A stretch of DNA of 7,206 nucleotides from Methanomicrobia archaeon LH_S13 (GCA_023659785.1 JAGXOR010000067.1:1-7206); one strand, 5' to 3'. Positions 1-6,102 are shown, numbered from the stretch's first letter. Notes: generated by a model from the letters alone, not told the origin. Numbers and translations: made by a program.

Positions 1-54
1 ATTGATAGCATCACACGAAGAGGTTTGAAACAAAATGGTTGAATCTCATAACCT
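1..54 (+). repeat. Left copy of 54-bp inverted end repeat, probable insertion-element terminus
   Basis: These 54 bases are the reverse complement of 7137-7190 with a single mismatch (T at position 40 here, C-equivalent in the other copy). Similarity stops abruptly after position 54, so the element boundary is at or near there and the rest of the element lies to the left, outside the window. One plus-strand frame reads IDSITRRGLKQNG and then TGA; the other copy has CGA at that codon and continues RIS before TAA. That would fit the basic C-terminus of a transposase, but I do not recognise the family. The sub-terminal segments AGGTTTGA (21-28) and TCATAACCT (46-54) could pair as an imperfect hairpin. 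What is seen is the repeat; the mobile-element identity is inferred. Confidence 0.6.
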
Positions 55-130
55 ATATCATATATAGAAATTATAATTTAACCGTCGTGAAACAATGTCA
101 TATAATCCTATCCGTCTATGCGATAACTAA

Positions 131-250
131 TCACTCTTCAGTTTCTTCCATACCTTCAGCCTCTTCTGTTCTTTTACCCTTTTCGATAAGCTCAACTATA
201 TACGCTTTCATCGTTATCTCTTTGTCTATTGCCTTCTTTCTTATCACCAA
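131..250 (-). CDS. Small ribbon-helix-helix-like ORF (39 codons), possibly a gene remnant
   Basis: The minus strand has an ORF with TTG (250-248) or GTG (247-245) as first possible start and TGA at 133-131. The product has the stretch RKKAIDKEITMKAYIVELIE, then a charged tail rich in Glu. The pattern (charged helix, short turn, hydrophobic helix ending in EKG) resembles the helix A-helix B half of CopG/Arc-type ribbon-helix-helix DNA-binding proteins, which often act as antitoxins or small repressors. The N-terminal beta strand that such proteins need is short or missing. No ATG and no Shine-Dalgarno sequence precede it, and it begins only 13 bp after the stop of the adenylyltransferase gene. 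It may be a decayed gene, a weakly translated small protein, or a read-through tail reached by frameshift. Fold assignment is by eye only. Confidence 0.35.
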   Translation of the reverse strand: MVIRKKAIDKEITMKAYIVELIEKGKRTEEAEGMEETEE

Positions 251-263
251 TATTTTTATTAGC

Positions 264-728
264 TTAAGTATTTAAAACATTTCCATCTTCGTCAATTTCT
301 TTATTTAATATTTTTTCTCCTGATATTGGTTTACCGTTGTTAGCAAGCATTATAGGCACGACAACAATAGTCAGCTTATCCAAACCCTTTTTGAATCTAA
401 TAGCGTTTATTTCTTCTGCCCGCAGGAGTGTCTCTTCACTGACAACAATGCAATCAATCTCTGGGTCCGTTGTTGCGACACCGTATGAATCGTTTATCTC
501 GATAATTTCGTATTTCGTATTTTCGATTTTTTCGGCGAGTTCAATTAGCTTCTTCTTCCTGTCCTCGTATTTCCTTGTTTGCGTAGCACGAAACCGATTT
601 GCAAACTCATCAGAGGATAATCCAATACCCACGGATTTACCGATCATAAATGCCGTTGTTAATAAAGCTTTGTGCCCTTTGTGTAACACGTTAAAAGTTC
701 CTCCAATTGCTACTTTATTGAAAACCAT
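264..728 (-). CDS. coaD: Phosphopantetheine adenylyltransferase, archaeal/eukaryotic type
   Basis: This cytoplasmic enzyme transfers AMP from ATP to 4'-phosphopantetheine to give dephospho-CoA, the penultimate step of coenzyme A synthesis. The 154-residue protein has the nucleotidyltransferase signature GGTFNVLHKGH at residues 9-19, with the HxGH ATP-binding histidines. An archaeal PPAT pattern follows (GLSSDEFANRF near 36-46, VVSEET at 95-100, IVVVPIMLANNGKPIS at 121-136). Length is normal for the archaeal family. The segment that usually reads ISSTRIR near the C-terminus, a second nucleotide-binding motif, is ISGEKIL here (135-141), and the Asp usual after GGTF is Asn. Either the enzyme is divergent or it is weakly constrained. 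ATG at 728 is chosen because the conserved domain begins within ten residues. No clear ribosome binding site is seen. It has its own probable promoter (792-803) after a 215-bp gap behind argG. Confidence 0.88.
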   Translation of the reverse strand: MVFNKVAIGGTFNVLHKGHKALLTTAFMIGKSVGIGLSSDEFANRFRATQTRKYEDRKKKLIELAEKIENTKYEIIEINDSYGVATTDPEIDCIVVSEETLLRAEEINAIRFKKGLDKLTIVVVPIMLANNGKPISGEKILNKEIDEDGNVLNT

Positions 729-791
729 TTTTGTTCTCTTACCACTCCATAGCCGTTATTTATGCTCTTATAATAATTCGTTATAGTTATA

Positions 792-803
792 ATAATATAT
801 AAA
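792..803 (-). promoter_or_regulatory. Candidate TATA box for the adenylyltransferase gene
   Basis: On the minus strand this reads TTTATATATTAT, a good match to an archaeal TATA box, about 64 bp before the ATG at 728. A start of transcription about 25 bp downstream (near 770) would give a leader of roughly 40 bases. The surrounding gap is AT-rich, so a chance match is possible. Confidence 0.4.
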
Positions 804-833
804 GAGAGAACGTGTTTTTTGCAGTTTTCCATT

Positions 834-861
834 TGCATTCTGCATTTTGCATTTTGCAATT
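834..861. repeat. Tandem 7-bp repeat, four units of TGCATTY
   Basis: The plus strand reads TGCATTC, TGCATTT, TGCATTT, TGCAATT in direct succession, i.e. four units with a seven-base period. It lies in the gap between argG and the adenylyltransferase gene, upstream of the candidate TATA box at 792-803. No coding function is visible. The short reading frame through it on the minus strand (710-922) has no recognisable protein features. It may be a simple-sequence expansion or a site bound by a regulator. Confidence 0.7.
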
Positions 862-943
862 CGAGGACTCTGTCCACGTTGAGGTTGAGGTGAGGACATA
901 AGAGAATCTGATATAAGTTCAAGTAAATTCTGCTACCAATATT

Positions 944-2125
944 CTAAACCTTTTTGCTCGCAAAACGATCCCTCTTAGCAATCCTCGACTGAAAACCATG
1001 ATACATCGAAAACCCCTCTGCACTCTTCTGTTCTTGCTTCACATCAAACAAAACGTCCCTCGAATACAATGCATTTGGCGATTCTCTTCCTACTACTCTC
1101 GCAATGCCCTTCTCCAATCGCACATAAACCATGCCGTTTACTCTTTCCTGCGTCTTATCTATAAAGGCATTGAGACTCTCATAAAGCAGGTCCATGACTA
1201 AACCCTGATACACTAATTCACTCCACGTGGAATCAACAAAATCCTTAAACCTCAGCTCGTTTCGCGTTAAAACGAGCTGCTCGAGGTCATGATGCGCCAC
1301 CAATAATATAGTAGCTGCCGGATGCTCGTAGTTCTCTCTCGCCTTGAACCCAAGTACTCTATCCTCAATTATATCCGTTCTGCCAACGCCGTGCTTGCCT
1401 CCCAGCTCATTCAATTTCTGTATCAGCGAAACACCGTCCATCTTCGTCTCGTTTAACGAAACGGGAATTCCCTTCTCAAAACCAATTTTTATAATCTCTG
1501 CATTTTCTGGCGCTTTATCCGCCGAAACCGTCCATTGAAATATCTCTTCCGGCGGGACGAACGAAAGGTCTTCTAACTTGCTCCCTTCTATGCTTCTGCT
1601 CCAGATATTTTCATCCACGCTCCATCTGGGCTCTGTCGCAAAGGAAATGCCATGTTCCTCCGCATACCGCTTCTCCTCTTCCCTCGTTAAACTCATTTCT
1701 CTTACCGGTGCGACCACATCCAGGTCTGTGGCTCTAAAAACGGCATCGAACCTGAGCTGGTCGTTGCCCTTGCCCGTGCACCCATGTGCTACTGCATCTG
1801 CTTTTTCTTCTTTTGCAACCTCCACCACGTGCTTCGCTATCAGTGGTCTCGCAATCGCCGTCCCAAGCACGTATCCCTCATAGCAGCCATTCGCTTTTAT
1901 CAGCGGGAAAATATACTCGTGCACGAACTCCTCTTTCGCATCCACTTCTTTATACGAGTCGCTTAGCTTCTCGCCTCTTTCCTTAGCTTCTTTTATCTCC
2001 GCTTCTGGCTGCCCTACGTCCACCGTTACTGCAATCACTTCATCATAGCCATAACGCTCTCGGAGCAAAGGAATGCAGACCGAGGTGTCCAACCCACCGG
2101 AATATGCAAGTGCTACTTTTTTCAT
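944..2125 (-). CDS. argG: Argininosuccinate synthase
   Basis: The enzyme ligates citrulline and aspartate with ATP to form argininosuccinate, the penultimate step of arginine synthesis, in the cytoplasm. The 393-residue length is normal for the family. The N-type ATP pyrophosphatase loop AYSGGLDTS is at residues 7-15. The second family signature, HGCTGKGNDQLRF, is at 114-126. The synthetase domain follows with EPRWSVDENIW (165-175) and the GRTDIIEDRVLGFKARENYE region (248-267). All expected motifs are intact, so the gene should be functional. The ATG at 2125 puts the P-loop at the usual place; only a weak purine stretch (GGA) precedes it. It starts 33 bp after the stop of the flavoprotein gene on the same strand and is probably the last gene of that operon. 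No other arginine gene is in the window. Confidence 0.97.
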   Translation of the reverse strand: MKKVALAYSGGLDTSVCIPLLRERYGYDEVIAVTVDVGQPEAEIKEAKERGEKLSDSYKEVDAKEEFVHEYIFPLIKANGCYEGYVLGTAIARPLIAKHVVEVAKEEKADAVAHGCTGKGNDQLRFDAVFRATDLDVVAPVREMSLTREEEKRYAEEHGISFATEPRWSVDENIWSRSIEGSKLEDLSFVPPEEIFQWTVSADKAPENAEIIKIGFEKGIPVSLNETKMDGVSLIQKLNELGGKHGVGRTDIIEDRVLGFKARENYEHPAATILLVAHHDLEQLVLTRNELRFKDFVDSTWSELVYQGLVMDLLYESLNAFIDKTQERVNGMVYVRLEKGIARVVGRESPNALYSRDVLFDVKQEQKSAEGFSMYHGFQSRIAKRDRFASKKV

Positions 2126-2158
2126 TGTTCCATTTCTGATTGTTTAGCTGTGAAATAA

Positions 2159-2707
2159 TTAAGCCCTCTTATATTTCTTCTCTTTCATATCCTCTACAAA
2201 GAACTCCCTGGCTATATGACATAGCGGTCTCGCTTTCTCCACATCCAGCACTCCTTCCTCCTTCCAGAATCCGTCCTTCACTCCCGCTGCCAATGCTCTT
2301 CCCGTTATCCAAATATGGTCACCTAACTCAACGTATTTTTCCAGTTTGCACTCTATCCACGCTATCGCTTCTTTTATCCTTGGAGGGTTCACCGCCTTCG
2401 CGTTTTCTTCCCTCAGTCCCGCATGCTCTATCTCGTTATCCTCATACGGATAATCTGTTTCTAGAACGTGCATTAGCTCACCAAGGTCTTTTCCTGCTAT
2501 GTTCACCACAAACTCGCCATTCTCTCGGATGTTCTTCCACGTATCGTGTGCCGGACTGCACGAGAACCCATACAGGGGTGGTTCAAAGCTTACTAACGAA
2601 TTGGCGCTGAAAGGCGCTGCATTCGGTATCCCTCTTTCCGAAATAGTTGTAATGACCACTACCGGTCGAACGAGCAATTTCGGATATTCTTTTCCTTCGA
2701 GTTCCAT
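2159..2707 (-). CDS. Flavin reductase-like protein (FMN-binding split barrel)
   Basis: The 182-residue protein matches the flavin reductase/DIM6-NTAB family, which binds FMN in a split beta-barrel and passes electrons between NAD(P)H, flavin or partner proteins. Visible hallmarks are RPVVVITTISERG (14-26), the FMN-contacting segment PNAAPFSANSL (28-38), a short aromatic strand ending PLYGFSC (44-50), and DTWKNIRENGEFVVNI (55-70), typical of the family. A second half with the barrel strand HIWITGRALA follows (131-140). Substrate cannot be predicted; many archaeal members are uncharacterised flavoproteins. The ATG at 2707 is supported by a strong GAGGAG ribosome binding site seven bases upstream. 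It lies between the small helix-turn-helix-like ORF and argG, apparently co-transcribed. Confidence 0.88.
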   Translation of the reverse strand: MELEGKEYPKLLVRPVVVITTISERGIPNAAPFSANSLVSFEPPLYGFSCSPAHDTWKNIRENGEFVVNIAGKDLGELMHVLETDYPYEDNEIEHAGLREENAKAVNPPRIKEAIAWIECKLEKYVELGDHIWITGRALAAGVKDGFWKEEGVLDVEKARPLCHIAREFFVEDMKEKKYKRA

Positions 2708-2755
2708 TTTTTATCTCCTCTCTTTTTATTCAAACTCTTCTAAAAGGCTTTCTAA

Positions 2756-2875
2756 TTATTTCATCTCCTCCAGTTTCCCTTCCTTCATAAGTTCTTCGGT
2801 AGCTTCCACGGTGGTTTTTAAATCAACCCCAAGCTCATCCGCAACATCATCGGGTAGAAAATTTCTCTGACTCAT
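2756..2875 (-). CDS. Small helix-turn-helix-like protein, 39 residues
   Basis: A short ORF fills the gap between the uL16 gene and the flavoprotein gene. It begins with ATG 12 bp after the uL16 stop, has a plausible ribosome binding site (GGTGGA five bases before the ATG), and ends in TAA. The product contains LPDDVADELGVDLKTTVEAT (7-26) followed by EELMKEGKLE. The pattern of helix, turn at ELGV, recognition-like helix and EEL-x-KEGK closely resembles the DNA-binding helices of winged-helix regulators, where a wing would follow. Here the protein stops just where the wing should start, so it is either a minimal stand-alone domain, a remnant of a larger regulator, or a protein-protein adaptor. 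Gene-like spacing and a ribosome binding site argue for translation. The function is unknown and the fold is inferred by eye. Confidence 0.65.
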   Translation of the reverse strand: MSQRNFLPDDVADELGVDLKTTVEATEELMKEGKLEEMK

Positions 2876-2887
2876 ATTTATCCACCA

Positions 2888-3409
2888 TTACACACCTACT
2901 AACTCCTCACCTTTGTCTATCACAACCTTGCAAGGAGTAGGAAGTTTATAACTTGCTCTTCTCAAAGCCTCCTTAGTGGGCTCGAAATTTTGCTCCTCTA
3001 TACTCACACTTAATACCTTTTGTCCGGGCTTCACCCTTGCGGCAGTGCCCACTGGTTTTCCAAATGCGTGTTGCATCCCACTTGATACCCTGTCAGCCCC
3101 CGCACCCGTAGCTATTTTGTTCTCTCTCAACACGTGATGCGGGTATAGCCTTATTTTCAAGTAAAAATTATTTCGTCCCACTCCCTGCACCAGGTACCGA
3201 TTAGCAAAAATCCTCGCCGCTTCCAATGCGTTGTGCCTTATTTGACACGCTTCTTTCGCAACCAAGGATAAAGAAATGGGAAAATCTTTTTTCAGGTTGC
3301 CCATGTCAAAAAGCGCTATCTTGTTCCCCGGGACTCCGCCCATATATTCCCTTCGCACATACGCATGTCCTGTTATTTTCGTATACTTACGAGCTGGTTT
3401 TTTTCCCAT
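2888..3409 (-). CDS. rpl10e: Large-subunit ribosomal protein uL16 (archaeal L10e)
   Basis: This is a structural protein of the 50S subunit that binds 23S rRNA near the A and P sites and the peptidyl transferase centre. The 173-residue product is clearly the archaeal/eukaryotic L10e form: an N-terminus with KPARKYTKITGHAYVRREYM (4-23), then GGVPGNKIALFDMGN (24-38), a helix CQIRHNALEAARIFANRYL (55-73), and the loop HHVLRENKIATGAGADRVSS (91-110) followed by GMQHAFGKPVGTAARV. Length is typical. The ATG at 3409 matches the conserved start; a clear Shine-Dalgarno sequence is not visible. It starts 36 bp after the signal peptidase stop and 12 bp before the small ORF at 2875, so it probably belongs to one leftward operon. 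It is not located in a ribosomal protein cluster here. Confidence 0.97.
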   Translation of the reverse strand: MGKKPARKYTKITGHAYVRREYMGGVPGNKIALFDMGNLKKDFPISLSLVAKEACQIRHNALEAARIFANRYLVQGVGRNNFYLKIRLYPHHVLRENKIATGAGADRVSSGMQHAFGKPVGTAARVKPGQKVLSVSIEEQNFEPTKEALRRASYKLPTPCKVVIDKGEELVGV

Positions 3410-3445
3410 GTTTCCAATGCTTTTTTGTTTATTTATCCTACTTTC

Positions 3446-3952
3446 CTAAAAAACGTTCTTTAATATAATTGATGGGTACCCTAAGTAGGGAACCCCTACC
3501 TTCGCCACTGCTATTACCCATTCACGTTTCACAGGCTCGAGCCTTGTTTGATCGGGACGGGGATTATTATCTCCTTTAGTTATGTATCCCGCATGTGGAG
3601 CAGGCTTTCCATTTGGCATCTCTTCTCCCTCCTCTACCCAATACATCGCCCGATGTATTATCGGAGTTACAGAAGACAACCCATTCGGGCGGTATATAAT
3701 CACATCACCATAATTGTTAAACGATGTATAATTGAGCATTTTACCTTCTTCGTAAGCCGTGATGTTTGTGCGATCCGGTGCTTGCACTAAAATCAAATCA
3801 CTCACCTGCATGTTTGGTTCCATACTACCCGATTCGACGGCAAATCCTACATGCCATGTCCCGGTAGCGGCGTAAACAATCAGAATTATTATGGCAACGA
3901 TTATTAATGCTTCTGCCAAACTTTTACCTGCTTCTACCAACACTTTTTTCAT
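3446..3952 (-). CDS. Signal peptidase I, archaeal Sec11-like
   Basis: This membrane protease removes signal peptides from exported proteins on the outer face of the cytoplasmic membrane. Counting from the ATG at 3952 gives 168 residues; an upstream in-frame TTG at 3991 would add 13. One hydrophobic segment (ALIIVAIIILIVYAATGTW) anchors the N-terminus. The catalytic serine lies in ESGSMEPNM just after it. The histidine is in TPIIHRAMYW, replacing the bacterial lysine as in archaeal and ER enzymes. The third box is ITKGDNNPRPDQ, which supplies the aspartate. GDVIIYRPNG is the usual strand between the serine and histidine boxes. I prefer the ATG because the candidate TATA box (4008-4019) predicts transcription starting around 3987, past or at the TTG. 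It is the first gene of the leftward series. Confidence 0.92.
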   Translation of the reverse strand: MKKVLVEAGKSLAEALIIVAIIILIVYAATGTWHVGFAVESGSMEPNMQVSDLILVQAPDRTNITAYEEGKMLNYTSFNNYGDVIIYRPNGLSSVTPIIHRAMYWVEEGEEMPNGKPAPHAGYITKGDNNPRPDQTRLEPVKREWVIAVAKVGVPYLGYPSIILKNVF

Positions 3953-3991
3953 TCCCGTGCTTACCTTACCCCCTGCTCTTCCTGTTAACAA

Positions 3992-4047
3992 TTGAAGTTT
4001 GCATCTTAAAAATATTTTAAATTTAAAGAGTTAAAAGAATATGAAAT
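3992..4047. promoter_or_regulatory. Divergent promoter region
   Basis: This 56-bp gap separates the leftward signal peptidase gene from the rightward HDAC-like gene. Its core, 4005-4028, is almost pure A/T, running CTTAAAAATATTTTAAAT and on. A minus-strand TATA-like box at 4008-4019 would start transcription near 3987. A plus-strand one at about 4016-4027 would start it near 4047, immediately at the ATG of the HDAC-like gene, i.e. a leaderless message. The two boxes overlap, so the two directions may compete for TBP. Box positions are read by eye. Confidence 0.5.
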
Positions 4048-4455
4048 ATGATGACCATTAGCACTACCGCTTTCACCGGATTCGTCTATCACGAGGATTA
4101 CCTGAAGCATGACACAGGGCATCATCCAGAGAACGCGGAACGGCTGGTATCTATAATGCGGAAACTAAGAGAAGTGGATATTACGGAAAAGTTGCGAACA
4201 ATCGTTCCTGCAACATCTCGTGGATTTGGACTATTCACGGATGTGATAAAGAATATAGCGGAAACGAATAGAAAAGGGAGAATTGCGATGGCTTTGGAAG
4301 GGGGATATAACCTGAATACTATCGCAGAATCCGCTTTTTCTGTTTTCACTTCGCTTTTATCAAATGCGAGCGAGATAAAGAAGGGGGAAAAAAGAGAGAA
4401 CGAGAGGATGAGGGAAAGAGTGGAAGAGATAAAAAAAGTGCAAAGAGAATATTAA
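4048..4455 (+). pseudogene. Histone deacetylase/acetoin utilisation family gene with its catalytic core deleted
   Basis: The 135-residue product joins the two ends of a class II-like HDAC/AcuC-family protein, normally about 330-370 residues long. The N-terminal part, TGFVYHEDYLKHDTGHHPEN (10-29) and ERLVSIMRKLREVDITEKLR, is the usual start. After residues about 54-57 (PATS) it jumps to RGFGLFTDVIKNIAE, which belongs near the C-terminus, then GRIAMALEGGYNLNTIAESA (78-97) and a charged tail. The region with the HH pair, the Asp/His/Asp zinc ligands and the GYC(I/V)FNN-type loop is absent; only the Tyr of LEGGY (Tyr87) remains. Reading frame is kept across the junction. It cannot be an active zinc deacetylase. 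It may be a pseudogene that by chance is in frame, a small scaffold protein, or an assembly deletion. ATG codons at 4048 and 4051 are both possible starts. Confidence 0.75.
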
Positions 4456-4499
4456 TATTGGAGTATATGAATACCTACCTTTCAGAAATGACAAATTAT

Positions 4500-4504
4500 G
4501 GAGG
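4500..4504 (+). promoter_or_regulatory. Ribosome binding site that selects the purF GTG start
   Basis: GGAGG followed by AGAT lies directly before the GTG at 4509. It is the best Shine-Dalgarno match near the 5' end of purF and places the start six residues before the catalytic cysteine, whereas the upstream TTG and ATG codons have no comparable site and would add a 10-17 residue non-conserved leader. Confidence 0.6.
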
Positions 4505-4508
4505 AGAT

Positions 4509-5984
4509 GTGAGTAAAAAAGAAGGATGCGGAATAGTCGGCATTGCTTTAGCCCAGGGGAATGTAGCTTTGCCTATCTTTTATACTCTCTACGCTTTACA
4601 ACACCGAGGGCAGGAATCCGCGGGTATAGCCGTGAGCGTTAGTGCGGGAGAGGATAATGAGAAAGAAAACGAAACAAGTGATCCCGTGAGAGATATACCG
4701 CTGATAAAAGGGATGGGATTTGTGTACGAAGTTTTCGACAGCCAACGTTTGGAATCGCTAAAAGGGAATGTTGGTATAGGTCACGTCAGATATTCCACGA
4801 CAGGAGCGTCGAAGGTAGAAAATGCAGAGCCTTTGCTCGTGAATTACCGGCGGGGCAAAATTGCTATTGCACATAACGGCGATCTCGTGAATACCACAGA
4901 GCTGAGAAGAGAGTTAGAAAGAGAAGGCAGGATTTTTCATTCCAGTACAGACACTGAAGTGATAGCACATTTACTTGCGAAGGAACTGGTGAGACATGAC
5001 CTGATAGAGGCAATTAAGGAACTGATGAAACGTGTGATAGGGTCTTATTCGCTGGTTATTTTGATGAATAACACGTTAATAGCGGTTAGGGACCCTTTGG
5101 GCATTAAACCTTTGTGCCTTGGCGAAATAAGAGACGGAGGTGGAGGCGAGGGGATTGGTGAAGGGTATATAATAGCATCAGAAAGCCCTGCAATAGAGAT
5201 GTTAGGTGGGAGTATAATAAGAGATATAAGACCTGGCGAAGTATTAATGCTAAAAGGAGGAGATTTAGAAAGTTATCAATTATATCAAGGGCGAAACACT
5301 GCTCATTGCATCTTCGAATATATCTACTTTGCGCGCGCTGATTCGGTACTGGATGGAAGGTTGGTGTACAACGTGAGGATGAAGATAGGAGAAAGATTGG
5401 CGGAGGAAAGTGGCGTAGAGGCAGATATGGTCTCGCCAGTACCTGATTCTGGCATCACATTTGCAATAGGATATGCAAAACGAGCAAAGATAGATTATAT
5501 GGAGGGATTTATAAAAAACCGATATGTGGGGAGGACTTTTATCATGCCTGAGGAATCTTCAAGAGATATCGCAGTGAGGTTAAAATTAAATGCCGTGCGT
5601 GCTAACGTGGAGGGGAAAAGAATTGTTCTGGTGGATGACAGTATTGTCAGGGGGACTACATCAAGAAAAATCGTTGGTTATTTGAAGGAAAAAGGAGCGA
5701 AAGAGGTGCATTTGCGAATAGGAAGTCCACCAATAGTAGCACCCTGCTACCTCGGTATTAATACGCCAACGAAGGAGGAGTTATTGGCTTCAAAAAGGAA
5801 CCTGGCTGAAATTTGCGATTTTTTAAACGCTGATTCAATAAGGTATCTCAGCATGGAAGGGTTGATAGATTCCGTAGGAATAGAGGCGAATAATCTCTGC
5901 CTGGGCTGTCTGACTGAAAAATACCCCGTTGAAATACCAGGTGAAGTGTGCATAGCAAGACAGTTGAAATTGACGCAATTCTGA
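4509..5984 (+). CDS. purF: Amidophosphoribosyltransferase (glutamine PRPP amidotransferase)
   Basis: This enzyme makes 5-phosphoribosylamine from PRPP and glutamine, the first committed step of purine synthesis. I prefer the GTG at 4509, which has GGAGG four bases upstream and gives 491 residues starting MSKKEGCGIVGI. The frame stays open to a TTG at 4458 (508 residues), with in-frame ATGs at 4467 and 4488. From the GTG, Cys7 is the glutaminase nucleophile, so a six-residue leader must be removed. Other Ntn-glutaminase boxes are HVRYSTTG (92-99), AHNGDLVN (121-128) and DTEVI (148-152). The PRPP loop is VLVDDSIVRGTTS (373-385). Cysteines at 267, 413, 464 and 467 match the four ligands of the [4Fe-4S] cluster in Bacillus-type PurF. 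No frameshifts are seen. The HDAC relic ends 53 bp before the GTG, so both may share a transcript. Confidence 0.96.
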   Translation: MSKKEGCGIVGIALAQGNVALPIFYTLYALQHRGQESAGIAVSVSAGEDNEKENETSDPVRDIPLIKGMGFVYEVFDSQRLESLKGNVGIGHVRYSTTGASKVENAEPLLVNYRRGKIAIAHNGDLVNTTELRRELEREGRIFHSSTDTEVIAHLLAKELVRHDLIEAIKELMKRVIGSYSLVILMNNTLIAVRDPLGIKPLCLGEIRDGGGGEGIGEGYIIASESPAIEMLGGSIIRDIRPGEVLMLKGGDLESYQLYQGRNTAHCIFEYIYFARADSVLDGRLVYNVRMKIGERLAEESGVEADMVSPVPDSGITFAIGYAKRAKIDYMEGFIKNRYVGRTFIMPEESSRDIAVRLKLNAVRANVEGKRIVLVDDSIVRGTTSRKIVGYLKEKGAKEVHLRIGSPPIVAPCYLGINTPTKEELLASKRNLAEICDFLNADSIRYLSMEGLIDSVGIEANNLCLGCLTEKYPVEIPGEVCIARQLKLTQF

Positions 5985-6047
5985 ATTGCTTGAACTTCAT
6001 GTGGCATGCCAACCATATTATGCAAAGTCTTTTCACTTGATTACCTT

Positions 6048-6059
6048 CTATATTTTTAA
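6048..6059 (+). promoter_or_regulatory. Candidate TATA box for sepF-ZPR1-recQ
   Basis: CTATATTTTTAA lies 44-55 bases upstream of the sepF ATG at 6103. Transcription would begin near 6080, giving a leader of about 20 bases that contains GGTGAGG at 6085-6091, a Shine-Dalgarno-like sequence somewhat far (11 bases) from the ATG. The rest of the gap from 5985 shows no gene; it has a GGCATGCC palindrome at 6003-6010 that I cannot assign. Confidence 0.45.
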
Positions 6060-6102
6060 CAATGAATAATAATCATCCAAAAAGGGTGAGGAAAGAATAA
6101 AA

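Larger units (their letters stand above)
729..943. other. 215-bp intergenic region between argG and the adenylyltransferase gene
   Basis: This is a non-coding stretch holding the TATA-like box at 792-803 and the 7-bp tandem repeat at 834-861. It also has a purine-rich segment with GAGGAC at 863-868 and again at 892-897, and TGAGGT-type direct repeats between them. GTCC at 872-875 can pair with GGAC at 894-897, but the stem would be too short to call an RNA structure. No tRNA or riboswitch-like fold is evident by eye. It separates the adenylyltransferase gene from the upstream argG transcription unit. Confidence 0.5.

Noticed and set aside
1..54. End repeat as a CRISPR repeat (it contains GGTTTGAAAC, which resembles the GAAAC end of many CRISPR repeats)
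   Set aside because: Only one copy is present at each end, the shared sequence is 54 bp, longer than CRISPR repeats, and there is no repeat-spacer series or cas gene.
39..275. Plus-strand 78-codon ORF with hydrophobic Ser/Ile-rich product
   Set aside because: It starts inside the repeat, has low-complexity composition, and is largely the complement of the minus-strand RHH-like frame and the coaD gene end.
863..897. Possible hairpin or terminator between GTCC and GGAC in the argG-coaD gap
   Set aside because: Only four base pairs form and no run of T follows on the minus strand, so a terminator is not supported.
710..922. Minus-strand 70-codon ORF between argG and coaD
   Set aside because: It runs through the 7-bp tandem repeat and the candidate promoter, has no recognisable features, and overlaps the coaD start in another frame.
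2140..2610. Plus-strand 156-codon ORF opposite the flavoprotein gene
   Set aside because: Pro/Ser/Leu-rich product typical of the antisense of a real gene; the minus-strand frame has clear family motifs and a strong ribosome binding site.
5999..6040. 13-codon plus-strand mini-ORF after purF
   Set aside because: Too short, without a ribosome binding site or recognisable sequence.
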